From Phormidium tenue FACHB-1052 (GTDB lineage: Bacteria > Cyanobacteriota > Cyanobacteriia > Phormidesmidales > Phormidesmidaceae): 64,000 nt of DNA. Below are positions 25,671 to 35,786 of the stretch, piece by piece. Position numbers and translations under genes: made by a program. Position 1 is the first letter of the stretch; the number at the start of each line of letters is the position of its first letter. Below the pieces are notes generated by a model. It had not been told where the DNA came from and ran no database searches. It saw only the letters and a program-made list of their open reading frames with translations. Location of the stretch: positions 123,567-187,566 of the forward strand of contig NZ_JACJQN010000014.1 in the NCBI RefSeq assembly GCF_014696675.1, given 5' to 3'.

Positions 25671-26942
25671 ATGCAGGGTTATCTGTCAGAAATCGATATT
25701 CGCAGCATTCTACAGCTCATTGAGCTGGGGCAGCGCACCGGCGAACTGTACCTAGAAAGCTACGGCAGCACTAATAACCAGTCCCCCAATCAATCCTTTG
25801 ATGGAGGGCTCACGCCAGCTGATTCCCGCTCCTGGATTGTATTTTTATCTAACGGGCAGCTCGTTTACGCCGGCACCACCGACAACAAGCTCGATCGCCT
25901 GCGCGACCATTTACACCGCTACGGCATCGACCAGTCGCTGCCAGACCCCAGCACTACCGCCGCGATCGCCGCCTTCAACTCCCTTGAGTACGGCACCCTA
26001 TGGGCCCTGCTCGAACAGCACTTAATCACCCCCGATCAGGGCCGCACCATGCTGAGCCACATGGTGCACGAAACCCTCTTTGACCTACTGAGCCTCCACC
26101 ACGGAGCCTTTGTGTTCCAGCTCAGCTCAGCGCTGAGTCCCCAGCTGATGACCCACACCATCAGCGACCTAGTCGCAGGCATCACCCAGCAAATTCAAAC
26201 CTGGCATCAGCTGCACCCCCACCTGCAATCGCCCGATCAGTGCCCCGTTCTACTAGCCCCCGAAGCCTTTCAGGCCAGTGTGTCCAACCAGGCCTACCAG
26301 CGCATGGTTACCTGGATGGATGGCAAAACGTCCATCCGCCGCATTGCCCGCTACCTCAGTCGCGATCTGCTCAGCGTCGCCCGCAGCATAGTCCCTGCCC
26401 TGCAACAGGGACAAATTAGCCTGGTCTACGGTTCTACTGAGGTAGACCTAGCCCCCGTCAACCAACGGCCTGGCCCCGATCGCTTGCCTCGAATTGTCTG
26501 TGTTGACGACAGCGCTACCGTTCGCCAAGCCGTAGAGCGCATTCTCTCCGGGCAAGGCTACGAAGCCACCTCCATTGGCAACCCCCTCAAAGCCTTGGGC
26601 TTGCTGTTTCAGCTACAGCCCAACCTGATTCTTTGCGACATCACCATGCCCGAGCTTGATGGGTACGAGCTATGCGCCATGCTGAGACACTCCAGCGCCT
26701 TTCGCCAAACCCCCATCGTCATGCTCACCGGCAAAGACGGCTTTTTAGACCGAGTTAAAGCCAGAATGGTCGGCGCAACCGACTACCTGACTAAGCCCTT
26801 TGGCCCTGGCGAGCTGCTAGCGCTGGTCGAAAAGTACGCTGGCCCTGGCGACCTCAACCGCCCTCGCCCCGACACCCTGCTAGCCGAAGCCATCGAAGAC
26901 GAATTCGACCTTGACTTTAGCAAAGCCCCTATGCCCCAGTAA
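25671..26942 (+). CDS. PATAN-domain response regulator (PilG/HmpA type)
   Basis: A 423-residue protein: N-terminal PATAN/DUF4388 domain (MQGYLSEIDIRSILQLIELGQRTGELYLES, with WIVFLSNGQLVYAGT) and C-terminal receiver domain (IVCVDDSATVRQAVERIL, LILCDITMPELDGYELC, MLTGKDGFLDRVKARMVGATDYLTKPF) with the phospho-acceptor Asp in CDIT. This is the first gene of the pil/hmp-type pilus chemotaxis operon (PilG, HmpA). I use the ATG (MQGYLS); the in-frame TTG 12 bases upstream is weaker. A 254-base gap separates it from the CheY gene. Confidence 0.9.
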   Translation: MQGYLSEIDIRSILQLIELGQRTGELYLESYGSTNNQSPNQSFDGGLTPADSRSWIVFLSNGQLVYAGTTDNKLDRLRDHLHRYGIDQSLPDPSTTAAIAAFNSLEYGTLWALLEQHLITPDQGRTMLSHMVHETLFDLLSLHHGAFVFQLSSALSPQLMTHTISDLVAGITQQIQTWHQLHPHLQSPDQCPVLLAPEAFQASVSNQAYQRMVTWMDGKTSIRRIARYLSRDLLSVARSIVPALQQGQISLVYGSTEVDLAPVNQRPGPDRLPRIVCVDDSATVRQAVERILSGQGYEATSIGNPLKALGLLFQLQPNLILCDITMPELDGYELCAMLRHSSAFRQTPIVMLTGKDGFLDRVKARMVGATDYLTKPFGPGELLALVEKYAGPGDLNRPRPDTLLAEAIEDEFDLDFSKAPMPQ

Positions 26943-27196
26943 CATTCCTTTGCCTAATCAGGGTTTTTGGATCAAATCCGATAAGATTCGCCATAATCTA
27001 AACAACCCGGATGATTAATTTATCTAAACCGAAAGCATGGCCTGCGTTTGAGGGTACGTTAGAGTCACAGGCTTGGAGTCCTTAGGGGCTGCTTTTAAGG
27101 GCGGTCAGTCGTGTCTTAAGCTTTGATCAGCAATAGTCACACAGCGTCACTGACGGTTTACGTCTGGCCATTGAGCTGACCTTTTTGAATCAACCT

Positions 27197-27562
27197 ATGA
27201 GTACAGTTCTGGTGGTAGAAGACAGTGTTCCTCAGCGGGAAATGATTACCGAGCTACTACGGGGTATCGGCCTCAGCGTTACCGTAGCCAGCGATGGCAT
27301 GGAAGCCCTTGAGCAAATTCAGAGCCACCGCCCAGACATGGTTGTGCTCGACATTGTCATGCCTCGCATGAACGGGTACGAGCTCTGCCGCCGCATCAAA
27401 GCCGATCCCCTGACCCAAAATTTGCCGGTGGTAATGTGCTCCTCTAAGGGTGAAGAATTCGATCGCTACTGGGGTATGAAGCAAGGGGCAGACGCTTACA
27501 TTGCCAAGCCGTTTCAACCCACCGAATTGGTGGGTACGGTCAAGCAGCTGCTCAGGGGATAA
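27197..27562 (+). CDS. CheY-like response regulator (PilH/HmpB type)
   Basis: A 121-residue stand-alone receiver: VLVVEDSVPQREMITELL at the start, phospho-Asp in VVLDIVMPRMNGYELC, conserved Ser in VVMCSSKGEEFDRYWGMKQGADAYIAKPF. No output domain. In the pilus systems this protein acts opposite PilG on pilus motors. ATG chosen over an in-frame TTG 12 bases earlier. Second gene of the operon, followed after 43 bases by cheW. Confidence 0.92.
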   Translation: MSTVLVVEDSVPQREMITELLRGIGLSVTVASDGMEALEQIQSHRPDMVVLDIVMPRMNGYELCRRIKADPLTQNLPVVMCSSKGEEFDRYWGMKQGADAYIAKPFQPTELVGTVKQLLRG

Positions 27563-27605
27563 GACTCAAGCGCGACGCAACAGAGGATAACGTAACAACA
27601 AGCTT

Positions 27606-28136
27606 ATGGTAGGCAATCCAGACTTTCTCACCCAGACCGGGCAAGACCAAGATCCAGAGCTGCAAGAGCTGGAAACGCCCGATGGCGAGCTATTTTTGCG
27701 CTTCTTTGTCACCCCCGAGGATGAATTTGCGCTGCCTGCCACCGGCATTCGTCGCATTATTGAGCAGCCCCCCGATCGCATCACGCCCATCCCCAATGTG
27801 TCGCACCTGCTGCTAGGCACCCTCAACGAGCAGGGCCGGGTGGTATGGGTAGCCGATCTGGGTCAATTTCTCGGGTACTCATCGGTGCTCAACACCGATC
27901 GCCCCGAGATCTCAGTCATCGCCATTGAAGATCAGGGAACTATGCTAGGCTTGGCCGTCAACCGCATTGTGGGCACCCGCTGGCTCAACCCTGACAAAAC
28001 TCGGGTGTCAGACAATAGCCCCGACACAATGGCTCCATTTTTGCGCGGTGAATGGGTCATGGACGCTGAGGAAAACAAAACCCTCAGGCTGCTTGACCAC
28101 GTTGCTGTTATTCGTTCAGCCCGCTGGGCCACCTAG
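27606..28136 (+). CDS. CheW-like adaptor (PilI/HmpC type)
   Basis: A 176-residue CheW-domain protein: FLRFFVTPEDEFALPATGIRRIIEQPPDRITPIPNVSHLLLGTLNEQGRVVWVADLGQFLG is the CheW core, with the NRIVGTRWL and PFLRGEWVMD segments closing the fold. It couples the MCP at 28188 to the CheA at 30889. Spacing to both neighbours is short, consistent with one transcript. Confidence 0.93.
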   Translation: MVGNPDFLTQTGQDQDPELQELETPDGELFLRFFVTPEDEFALPATGIRRIIEQPPDRITPIPNVSHLLLGTLNEQGRVVWVADLGQFLGYSSVLNTDRPEISVIAIEDQGTMLGLAVNRIVGTRWLNPDKTRVSDNSPDTMAPFLRGEWVMDAEENKTLRLLDHVAVIRSARWAT

Positions 28137-28187
28137 GCTTAGCCCCATCCTTACCCCTTAGGACATTTGCACCGGCAGGAGAAGACC

Positions 28188-30827
28188 ATGGCTTCAGGCA
28201 TCGATTACTCTCAAGCCTATCAAAAAGCAGAACGGGCCTACGTACAGGGCAACTACTCGGAGGCTGCGGCAGTTATCGATCAGCTGGCCGACGATTACCC
28301 TGAAGACCCCAGCGTGCTGCTGCTGCGAGGCCACATCTACTGCTACGGCCTACAGCGATACGATGTCGCCGCCGCCCAATATAGCGCCGTGCTCGATCTG
28401 ACCTCAGAGCCCGAATACGTCGACTATGCCAGCAACGGTCTCGACTATGCCAATCAGTTTGCCGCAGAGGCATCCTCCGGTACGGCGATAGACTACGAAA
28501 CCGATGCTGGCGATACCTTCTTCGACGCTGGTGCTTCAATGTCGATGGGTTTAGGGAGCGGTGTTGGGGCGACCAATGCCCCTGGGCTGTCAGATAGCCA
28601 TCTCGACCTCGGCGACTTTGGCCTGGAAGACGACATGCCCGGTGCGATCGCCAACGGCGGGTTTAGCGACACCTCCTTAGCCGATCCCTTTGCGGCTGAT
28701 CCCTTTGCCACCGACCCTGATGACAGAGTCGGCCTTAGCTTTGGCGCTGACTCTGCCAGCGGCAGCGGCTGGGCTGAGGGCCAAGAGAGCCTAGACGACA
28801 TCACCTTTGACGACGATGATGCCTCCTTTGATTCCCTTGAAGTGGGCCATGGCGACGACCCCTTTGGCGGTGCCGCCGAGGCCCACAGGGGTGACCTCTA
28901 CAGCGACATGGAGTTGGCCTCCCATGGTTTTGACCAGGGCTGGCCCCCCGCCGATGACGGCGGTGACGACATGACGGTGTTTGCCCCTGAACCCGATCTC
29001 CTGACCGACGATTTCGACACCGCTGGCGATAGCTCAGATCTCGACTACAACGGCTACACCGACAATGGATACATGCCTGATTTAGACGACAGCACTCAGC
29101 CCAGCAGCAACGTTGACTTTTTAGACGAATTTAGCGACTTTGACGACTTGGGCAACCTACCTGATTTTGAGCTATCAGACAGTTCTGCTGGATTTACGAC
29201 GCCCTCGGTCGGCACCTCAGGGCTGACTTCAACGGACGACAGTGGCTTTTCCGGGGGCACTTCCGCCTTTGACCTCAGCGACATGAACGATCAGGCAGTG
29301 ATCAGCGACGACGATATTTTTAGCATTGCGGGTGCCAGCGATAGCCTGCCTGTGTTTACCCAAACCGATAGCCATGACGTGGAAGCGGTCACCACTGAGC
29401 AAGACTGGCTGGCCTTTTTAGACAATGCCCCGCTGCCTACCAAAGAGCTGATCGTGGCCATTGCGGCTGGCGTGGCCTCGGCCCTGGCGGTAGGCGTGGT
29501 TAACTTTGCCGCATCGACTATACAGCCAGAGCGATCGATGCCCAAGGTCGTGCATGCCGCCATGGCGCTGGCAGGTGGAGTGGCCGGGTTTGGCTCAGCC
29601 CTGGTGGTAGGGCGTTTGGCCCACCGCCAGGTAGGCCGCAGTGTTGACGACCTGCAGCAGCAGTTTGACACCGTGATCCGGGGCAACCTGTCGGCCCGAG
29701 CCACGGTGTTTACCGAAGACGAGTTTGGTCGGCTGGCCAGCAGCTTTAACAAAATGTCGCGGGTGATTTTAACCACCACCAGTGAAGCCCAGCGCAAAGC
29801 TCAGGAGCAGGAGCAGGCCAAGGAAGACCTTCAGCGCCAGGTGATTCGTCTGCTAGACGATGTGGAGGGGGCGGCTCGGGGCGACTTGACCGTGCAGGCG
29901 GAGGTCACGGCTGACGTGCTCGGCGCTGTAGCCGACTCCTTTAACCTCACTATTCAAAACCTGCGGGAGATTGTGGAACAGGTGAGTGTGGCCGCGCGCC
30001 AGGTGAGCAAGGGATCTACGGAGAACGAGATTTTTGCCCGCAGTCTCTCGGCAGACGCCCTGCGCCAGGCGGAGGAGCTGGCAGTGACGCTGAACTCAGT
30101 ACAGGTGATGACCGACTCGATTCAGCGGGTGGCCGAAAGCGCCCGTGAGGCCGAGGAAGTGGCTCGCACCGCGTCATCTACTGCCCTCAAGGGAGGTGAG
30201 TCGGTGGAGCGCACGGTGGCAGGTATTTTGGAGATTCGCGAAACGGTGGCCGAGACGACCCGCAAGGTGAAGCGTCTAGCGGAATCTTCCCAGGAAATTT
30301 CGAAGATTGTGGCGTTGATTTCGCAGATTGCCTCCCGTACCAACCTGCTGGCCCTCAACGCCAGTATTGAGGCGGCGCGGGCTGGGGAAGCCGGTCGGGG
30401 CTTCGCGATTGTGGCTGACGAGGTGCGGCAGCTAGCCGATCGCGCCGCCAAGGCGTCTAAAGAGATTGAGCAGATCGTGCTGCAAATTCAAAGTGAGACG
30501 GGCGGGGTGATGACCGCGATGGAAGAGGGTACCCAGCAGGTGATTGAGGGCACCCGCTTGGCGGAGCAGGCGAAGCGATCGCTCGAAGACATTATCCAAG
30601 TGTCAAACCGGATTGATGTGCTGGTGCGATCGATTACCGCCGACACCGTCGAGCAGACCGAAACCTCCCGCGCCGTGGCCCAGGTGATGCAATCGGTAGA
30701 ACTTACCGCCCAGGAAACCTCCCAGGAGGCTCAGCGGGTATCAGGTTCGCTGCAAAACCTGGTGGGAGTTGCCCGCGATCTGCTGACCTCGGTGGAGCGC
30801 TTTAAAGTGAATAAAACAGACAGCTAG
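28188..30827 (+). CDS. Methyl-accepting chemotaxis protein with TPR and acidic linker (PilJ/HmpD type)
   Basis: An 879-residue receptor. Residues 1-100 are TPR-like ([28 protein letters not shown]...), about 100-410 are a low-complexity Asp/Ser/Gly linker, then two closely spaced membrane helices (about 419-440 and 459-478), HAMP units and a long MCP signalling coil whose tip contains [18 protein letters not shown] (near residue 720). No periplasmic sensor domain lies between the helices, so signal entry is probably cytoplasmic, through the TPR/acidic half. AGGAG just before the ATG at 28188 fixes the start over the ATG at 28167. This matches PilJ/HmpD of pilus motility. Confidence 0.93.
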   Translation: MASGIDYSQAYQKAERAYVQGNYSEAAAVIDQLADDYPEDPSVLLLRGHIYCYGLQRYDVAAAQYSAVLDLTSEPEYVDYASNGLDYANQFAAEASSGTAIDYETDAGDTFFDAGASMSMGLGSGVGATNAPGLSDSHLDLGDFGLEDDMPGAIANGGFSDTSLADPFAADPFATDPDDRVGLSFGADSASGSGWAEGQESLDDITFDDDDASFDSLEVGHGDDPFGGAAEAHRGDLYSDMELASHGFDQGWPPADDGGDDMTVFAPEPDLLTDDFDTAGDSSDLDYNGYTDNGYMPDLDDSTQPSSNVDFLDEFSDFDDLGNLPDFELSDSSAGFTTPSVGTSGLTSTDDSGFSGGTSAFDLSDMNDQAVISDDDIFSIAGASDSLPVFTQTDSHDVEAVTTEQDWLAFLDNAPLPTKELIVAIAAGVASALAVGVVNFAASTIQPERSMPKVVHAAMALAGGVAGFGSALVVGRLAHRQVGRSVDDLQQQFDTVIRGNLSARATVFTEDEFGRLASSFNKMSRVILTTTSEAQRKAQEQEQAKEDLQRQVIRLLDDVEGAARGDLTVQAEVTADVLGAVADSFNLTIQNLREIVEQVSVAARQVSKGSTENEIFARSLSADALRQAEELAVTLNSVQVMTDSIQRVAESAREAEEVARTASSTALKGGESVERTVAGILEIRETVAETTRKVKRLAESSQEISKIVALISQIASRTNLLALNASIEAARAGEAGRGFAIVADEVRQLADRAAKASKEIEQIVLQIQSETGGVMTAMEEGTQQVIEGTRLAEQAKRSLEDIIQVSNRIDVLVRSITADTVEQTETSRAVAQVMQSVELTAQETSQEAQRVSGSLQNLVGVARDLLTSVERFKVNKTDS

Positions 30828-30888
30828 GTGCAGTTAGTCAACGGGAGCAAGCCGGACGCGGTCGAAAAGCATTCAGAGGGGAATTGAC

Positions 30889-33800
30889 ATGTCGCCTGAA
30901 GATCAAAAACGCATCTTGGGGTACTTCATCGAAGAAGCCAAGGATCATCTCAACACCATTGAGCAGGGTTTGTTGAACCTGGCGGACACCCTCAACGACT
31001 CGGAGATGATGAACGAGGTGTTTCGGGCGGCCCACTCGGTGAAAGGCGGGGCCGCCATGCTAGGGCTAAATAGCATTCAGCGCACCAGCCACCGCATGGA
31101 AGACTTTTTCAAGGTCATGAAAGAGTCGCCGATGCGCCCCGATCGCGACCTGGAAACCATGCTGCTGCAAATTTTCGATGGGCTGCAAGAGCAGCTAGAG
31201 CAGCTGCAAAGCCCCTTTGGCCTCACCAACGACCAAGCTCAAGAGATTATGGCTCCTTTGGAGCCCATTTTTGTGAAGGCTGAAGCCCACATCGACTCGT
31301 TGATCGCCGCCGCCCCAGCGGCTGCCCCAGCCGCCGCACCGCCGCGCCCCACCGTGGTAGCCGCCGCCCCTCATCCCGAGACCAGCGCCCTCCAGCTTGT
31401 GTTTCGCAGCGATGTCCCGGCGCTGTTGCGAGATATGCTGGCCACCTTCAAGCAGCCTGACAACAGCACGTCTCGCCAGGCACTCAGTCGGCTCTGCCAG
31501 CGCATGCACAGCGTGGGCGAACAGTTTGAGCTGGCTCAGTGGTGCAGTCTGACCCAGGTGGTTGAGCGGGCGATCGCCAACCCTGATCAGACCTACCGCA
31601 CCCTAGCGCCAGTGGTGATCAAAGACCTCAAGCAAGCCCAAGACCAGGTGCTAGCCGGAGGCCTTAACCAAGTGGCCGCCTCCAGAACGCTGCAAGACCT
31701 GCTCCCCATTCAGGCTGAGCCCGAGTTGGGTAGCGACGACTCCACCCTCGACGCCTTGCTGGCCGAAGCGCTTAACGACCATGCCGATGGCCCTGACCTG
31801 GCCGATTTGTTTGCAGCAGCGGAAGACGTTAACACCGACGATCTGGCCCTAGCTAACACCGAAAACTGGCTCGAAGACCTGACCCTAGACAGCACCGACA
31901 ATGTGACCGACACCGGTTTAGAGTCCGTCTTTGGCCAGTTCACACCACTGCCCGCCGAACCCGTTATGCCCCAGGGAACGGCAGGCAGCATGGGGCCAGA
32001 GGTAGGAGAAGCAGAACTCAACAGTCTAGCCGACCTGTTTGAGGGTGCCCCCGACAGTCTGACCGACATTTGGGAAGAGGATTTGTCAGAGGTCTCCCTA
32101 GAGGATTTAGACCTAGACGATGACGATACCGCCGATAGCGACAACTCTGAGTTTGCCGACTTGTTTGCGACCGAAGCAGCCGCTAGCAACCCTGACACCT
32201 TAGAAAGCCCCGACATTGACGACATGGCCAGTTTGTTTGGATACGACCTCGATGCCGGTGCAGAAGTCGAGCCTGCTGGGGGGGGCGAGCCCAATTTAAG
32301 CCCAAACTCTGTCAATTCTTTGACCGAATTGCTCACCGAAGATAGGGCACCGGAGTCTACGGCCACAGCAGAAACTGCCGTAGACCCCTTGGCAGATTTC
32401 CTCGACGATGGAGCCAGCTTTTTGGCAGGGGAAGTGGCTGACGTGCCTCTGGATGATTTCTTTGATATGGGCGAATCTGCTGAGGCAGGTGCGGCCAGTG
32501 CCAACAGCAATGAGGTCGATAGCTTCTTTGATTCGCTCCACGATGAGGATTTCATCGACGATGACGATGCCCACACCATGCCTGAGCTGCACTTAGAGCT
32601 TGACTTAGATAGCTCAAGCAACGTCGGCTCTAGCGCTGATAATAATGGGCTATTTAACGGTGGATCGTCGCATCTGCTCACTACAGACAACCAAGCCCCT
32701 AGTGGAGACGCAGCGGCGCAAGAGCCTGCAAGTCTTTTCGGGGAAGCCGATGCCTTCTTAGATGACCCCTTTGGCGAGCTGAACCTCACCGACAGTGCGT
32801 TTGACCTCGCCTTTGATGATGTCCCTGAGGAAGCGACGGAAGAGGCTGAGCTGGCTGCAACCGAGGCCGACGCCAGTTTTGACATCCCCACCGATGATGG
32901 CGATGGGGACGAGCTAACCGCCGCTACTTTTGAGGTTGAGGGGGGCTGGCCCGAGGCACCGGCAGAGGAAGCAAGCTTTGCCGATTTAGAAAGCCTACTC
33001 GATGAACCGGCTCTTCAGGCCGACCTATTCACTGACTCAGATAGCTCTCTGAACGACGACCTGAGGCTACCCGACGATGCCTTTGATGGGTTTGGGGAAG
33101 ATATTTACAGTGGCAACGGTCGCGCCGAGACTCCTACACCCGCTAGCCAAAGCTTCGATAACTATGGTGAAGATAACGACAGCTTTGATGATTTAGAAGC
33201 CCTTCTGGGGGAAGATTCCCCCATTACTAATACAGCAGATCTAGGACAGATAGATAACGGGCTATCCACCGCCAGCAGCAACTTTGACAGCGGCGATGAC
33301 GAATTTGACGATCTTGAGAAGCTGTTGGAAGAAGCCGATCAGCTCGGCGGGTCAGCTCCAAGTTTAGGGGCTAGGCGAACCGCGTCGATGCAGGCAGCGA
33401 GGCGATCGCCCCGCCGAGCGACCAACACCACCGACCAGACCATGCGCGTTTCGGTGGGTCACCTCGACAACCTCAGCAACCTGGTGGGAGAACTGGTAGT
33501 CAACCGCAACTCCCTAGAGCAAGACCAAGAACGCCTGCGGCAGTTTCTCGACAACCTGCTGCACCAAGTCTCGCAGCTCAACGATGTGGGGCAGCGCATG
33601 CGCGACCTCTACGAGCGATCGCTGCTAGAAAGCTCGCTGATTGCCAACCGCCAGGCCTTTGCCCTAGGGGTTTCCTCCTCTGACCGGGGCGGCGGTCACG
33701 CCACCGGGGCCACCTTCGATGCCCTAGAGATGGATCGCTTCACCGGCTTCCACACCCTCTCCCAGGAGATGATCGAGCTGATTGTCCGGGTGCGGGAGGC

Positions 33801-35388
33801 CTCGTCGGACATTGAGTTCACCATCGACTCCACCGACCAGATTGCCCGCCAGTTTCGCCAGGTAACGACCCAGCTGCAAGAGGGTCTCAATAAGGCGCGC
33901 ATGGTGCCCTTCGGCCAAACCGCCGATCGCCTACCCCGCGCCGTGCGCGATATTTCGCTCAAGTGCGGCAAAGAGGCCCAGCTAGTGGTCGAAGGGCGCG
34001 ACACCCTGATCGACAAAATGATTCTAGAGCGCCTCTACGACCCCATGACCCACCTGGTCAACAACGCCATTACCCACGGCATTGAGTCGCCCGAAGAGCG
34101 TCTGGCCACGGGCAAGGGCCGGGAAGGCACCATTACTGTGCGGGCCTTTTACCAGGGCAACCAAACGGTCATCTACATCGCCGACAACGGCGGTGGCATC
34201 AACCCAGCGGTGGTCAAGGCTAAGGCCCTCAAGCAGGGGCTGATCACCCCCGCCGAAGCCCAAACCATGACCGAGATCGAGGTCTACGATCTGCTGTTTT
34301 TGCCGGGCTTTAGCACCCGCGATCAGGCTGATGACTTCTCAGGACGCGGCGTGGGCATGGACGTGGTGCGCACCGCCCTATCCGACATTCGCGGCTCGAT
34401 CACCGTTGAGTCTGAAGTGGGCAAAGGCACCAGCTTCACCATCCGCCTGCCGCTTACCCTGAGCATTACCAAGGCTCTAAGCTGCGTCAACAACCAGGCC
34501 CGGATCGCCTTCCCGATGGATGGGGTAGAGGATATGTTCGACGTGCCCAAGGAGCGCATTCAAACCGACGCCCAGGGCCACGCCTGCATTCTCTGGCGCG
34601 ATACACTGCTGCCCTTCCGACCCCTCAGCGACCTGCTGCGCTTTAACCGCAGTCTGGGCCGGGGCCGGGTCTACGGCGGCCCCCAAGACGAAGATGTGGT
34701 CTCTATGGTGGTGTTGCGCAGCGCCAGCACCTTTATCGCTCTCCAGGTTGACCAGGTAATTGGCGAGCAGGAGATTGTGATCAAACAGCTAGAAGGGCCA
34801 GTACCCAAGCCCATCGGCATTGCTGGTGCCACGGTGCTAGGTGACGGGCGCGTCATGCCGATCGCCGACGTGCTGGAGCTGATCGATCTAGCCAGCGGTC
34901 GTCTGCGCCGCGATGCTTCAACCTCGCTGTGGACGCAGACGGTGGATGAAGAACCCGTCGAGACGGTCGCCCAAACCGACCCAACGGTGCTGATTGTGGA
35001 CGACTCGATTACGGTACGCGAACTGCTGTCGATGAGTTTCAACAAGATCGGCTACCGGGTCGAACAGGCCCGTGACGGCCAGGAAGCCTGGGAAAAACTG
35101 CGCTCTGGCCTGCCCTGCGACCTGGTCTTCTGCGACATCGAAATGCCCCGCATGGATGGTCTAGAGCTGCTCTCGCGGATGCAGAAAGATGATGCGCTAA
35201 GCCAGATTCCCACTGCTATGCTGACCTCGCGAGGGGCCGATCGCCACCGGCAGATGGCCGTTGATCTGGGGGCTAAGGGCTACTTTACCAAGCCCTACTT
35301 GGAGGAAATGCTGCTGGATGCGGCCAAACGCATGCTCCAGGGCGAGAACATGATTCGTCGGAGGACATCTGAGGAATCTGCAGAATAG
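30889..35388 (+). CDS. Hybrid CheA histidine kinase with receiver (PilL/HmpE type)
   Basis: A 1499-residue CheA. The Hpt domain at the N-terminus holds phospho-His49 in RAAHSVKGGAAML. Residues about 250-840 are an unusually long acidic, Asp/Leu/Phe-rich linker with recurring 'LADLF/FDDLEALL' units. Then come dimerisation, HATPase (LVNNAITHGIES, DNGGGI, SGRGVGMDVV), CheW-like regulatory domain and a C-terminal receiver (VLIVDDSITVRELL, CDIEMPRMDG, from about 1365). It phosphorylates the PilG/PilH-like regulators of the operon. It ends the operon; no convincing terminator follows. Confidence 0.95.
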   Translation: MSPEDQKRILGYFIEEAKDHLNTIEQGLLNLADTLNDSEMMNEVFRAAHSVKGGAAMLGLNSIQRTSHRMEDFFKVMKESPMRPDRDLETMLLQIFDGLQEQLEQLQSPFGLTNDQAQEIMAPLEPIFVKAEAHIDSLIAAAPAAAPAAAPPRPTVVAAAPHPETSALQLVFRSDVPALLRDMLATFKQPDNSTSRQALSRLCQRMHSVGEQFELAQWCSLTQVVERAIANPDQTYRTLAPVVIKDLKQAQDQVLAGGLNQVAASRTLQDLLPIQAEPELGSDDSTLDALLAEALNDHADGPDLADLFAAAEDVNTDDLALANTENWLEDLTLDSTDNVTDTGLESVFGQFTPLPAEPVMPQGTAGSMGPEVGEAELNSLADLFEGAPDSLTDIWEEDLSEVSLEDLDLDDDDTADSDNSEFADLFATEAAASNPDTLESPDIDDMASLFGYDLDAGAEVEPAGGGEPNLSPNSVNSLTELLTEDRAPESTATAETAVDPLADFLDDGASFLAGEVADVPLDDFFDMGESAEAGAASANSNEVDSFFDSLHDEDFIDDDDAHTMPELHLELDLDSSSNVGSSADNNGLFNGGSSHLLTTDNQAPSGDAAAQEPASLFGEADAFLDDPFGELNLTDSAFDLAFDDVPEEATEEAELAATEADASFDIPTDDGDGDELTAATFEVEGGWPEAPAEEASFADLESLLDEPALQADLFTDSDSSLNDDLRLPDDAFDGFGEDIYSGNGRAETPTPASQSFDNYGEDNDSFDDLEALLGEDSPITNTADLGQIDNGLSTASSNFDSGDDEFDDLEKLLEEADQLGGSAPSLGARRTASMQAARRSPRRATNTTDQTMRVSVGHLDNLSNLVGELVVNRNSLEQDQERLRQFLDNLLHQVSQLNDVGQRMRDLYERSLLESSLIANRQAFALGVSSSDRGGGHATGATFDALEMDRFTGFHTLSQEMIELIVRVREASSDIEFTIDSTDQIARQFRQVTTQLQEGLNKARMVPFGQTADRLPRAVRDISLKCGKEAQLVVEGRDTLIDKMILERLYDPMTHLVNNAITHGIESPEERLATGKGREGTITVRAFYQGNQTVIYIADNGGGINPAVVKAKALKQGLITPAEAQTMTEIEVYDLLFLPGFSTRDQADDFSGRGVGMDVVRTALSDIRGSITVESEVGKGTSFTIRLPLTLSITKALSCVNNQARIAFPMDGVEDMFDVPKERIQTDAQGHACILWRDTLLPFRPLSDLLRFNRSLGRGRVYGGPQDEDVVSMVVLRSASTFIALQVDQVIGEQEIVIKQLEGPVPKPIGIAGATVLGDGRVMPIADVLELIDLASGRLRRDASTSLWTQTVDEEPVETVAQTDPTVLIVDDSITVRELLSMSFNKIGYRVEQARDGQEAWEKLRSGLPCDLVFCDIEMPRMDGLELLSRMQKDDALSQIPTAMLTSRGADRHRQMAVDLGAKGYFTKPYLEEMLLDAAKRMLQGENMIRRRTSEESAE

Positions 35389-35504
35389 TTGGGGGTTACA
35401 CTTACCCCAGGCTGTAATTACTAAGGTTGGAGTATACCGTCAAGAGAGCATCAACCAAGCTTGAGAGGTCATGATGGTTGCACACTAATGCTTCTAAGTT
35501 TTGA

Positions 35505-35786
35505 ATGCAGAAACATCTGAGCAAAGTCTGTTTTGGAGAATATTTTGGAAAGAAGATCGTTGCCTCACTAAATATTCCAACACTTCTCAGACACAAAACA
35601 CATATTACCGTTATGGAGAGTATACAAATCTTCACCTTTGGTGTATTTTTCCTTGTGCTGACTTTGTCAAAGTACTATGGTAAGGTCATAAAAGTTCGGC
35701 TTTCCAAGCTTTCCAAGGGTCTAACCATTCTAGCCACATCTTTGGAAAAAATTAAAGGCATGAATTGCTATGGAATCAATGAATAG
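35505..35786 (+). CDS. Small single-TM membrane protein (AT-rich insert)
   Basis: A 93-residue frame, with an internal ATG at 35613 that leaves 57 residues: SIQIFTFGVFFLVLTLSKYYGKVIKV is a membrane helix, followed by a basic amphipathic tail. Its end overlaps the start of the GAF protein gene by 17 bases, suggesting coupling. No family recognised, and which start is used is unclear. It shares the AT-rich composition of the next two genes. Confidence 0.4.
   Translation: MQKHLSKVCFGEYFGKKIVASLNIPTLLRHKTHITVMESIQIFTFGVFFLVLTLSKYYGKVIKVRLSKLSKGLTILATSLEKIKGMNCYGINE

Noticed and set aside
31710..32891. A 393-residue minus-strand ORF opposite the CheA acidic linker
   Set aside because: It is the antisense of Asp/Glu-rich codons and reads as Ser/Lys low complexity; the plus-strand CheA frame is complete and well supported.
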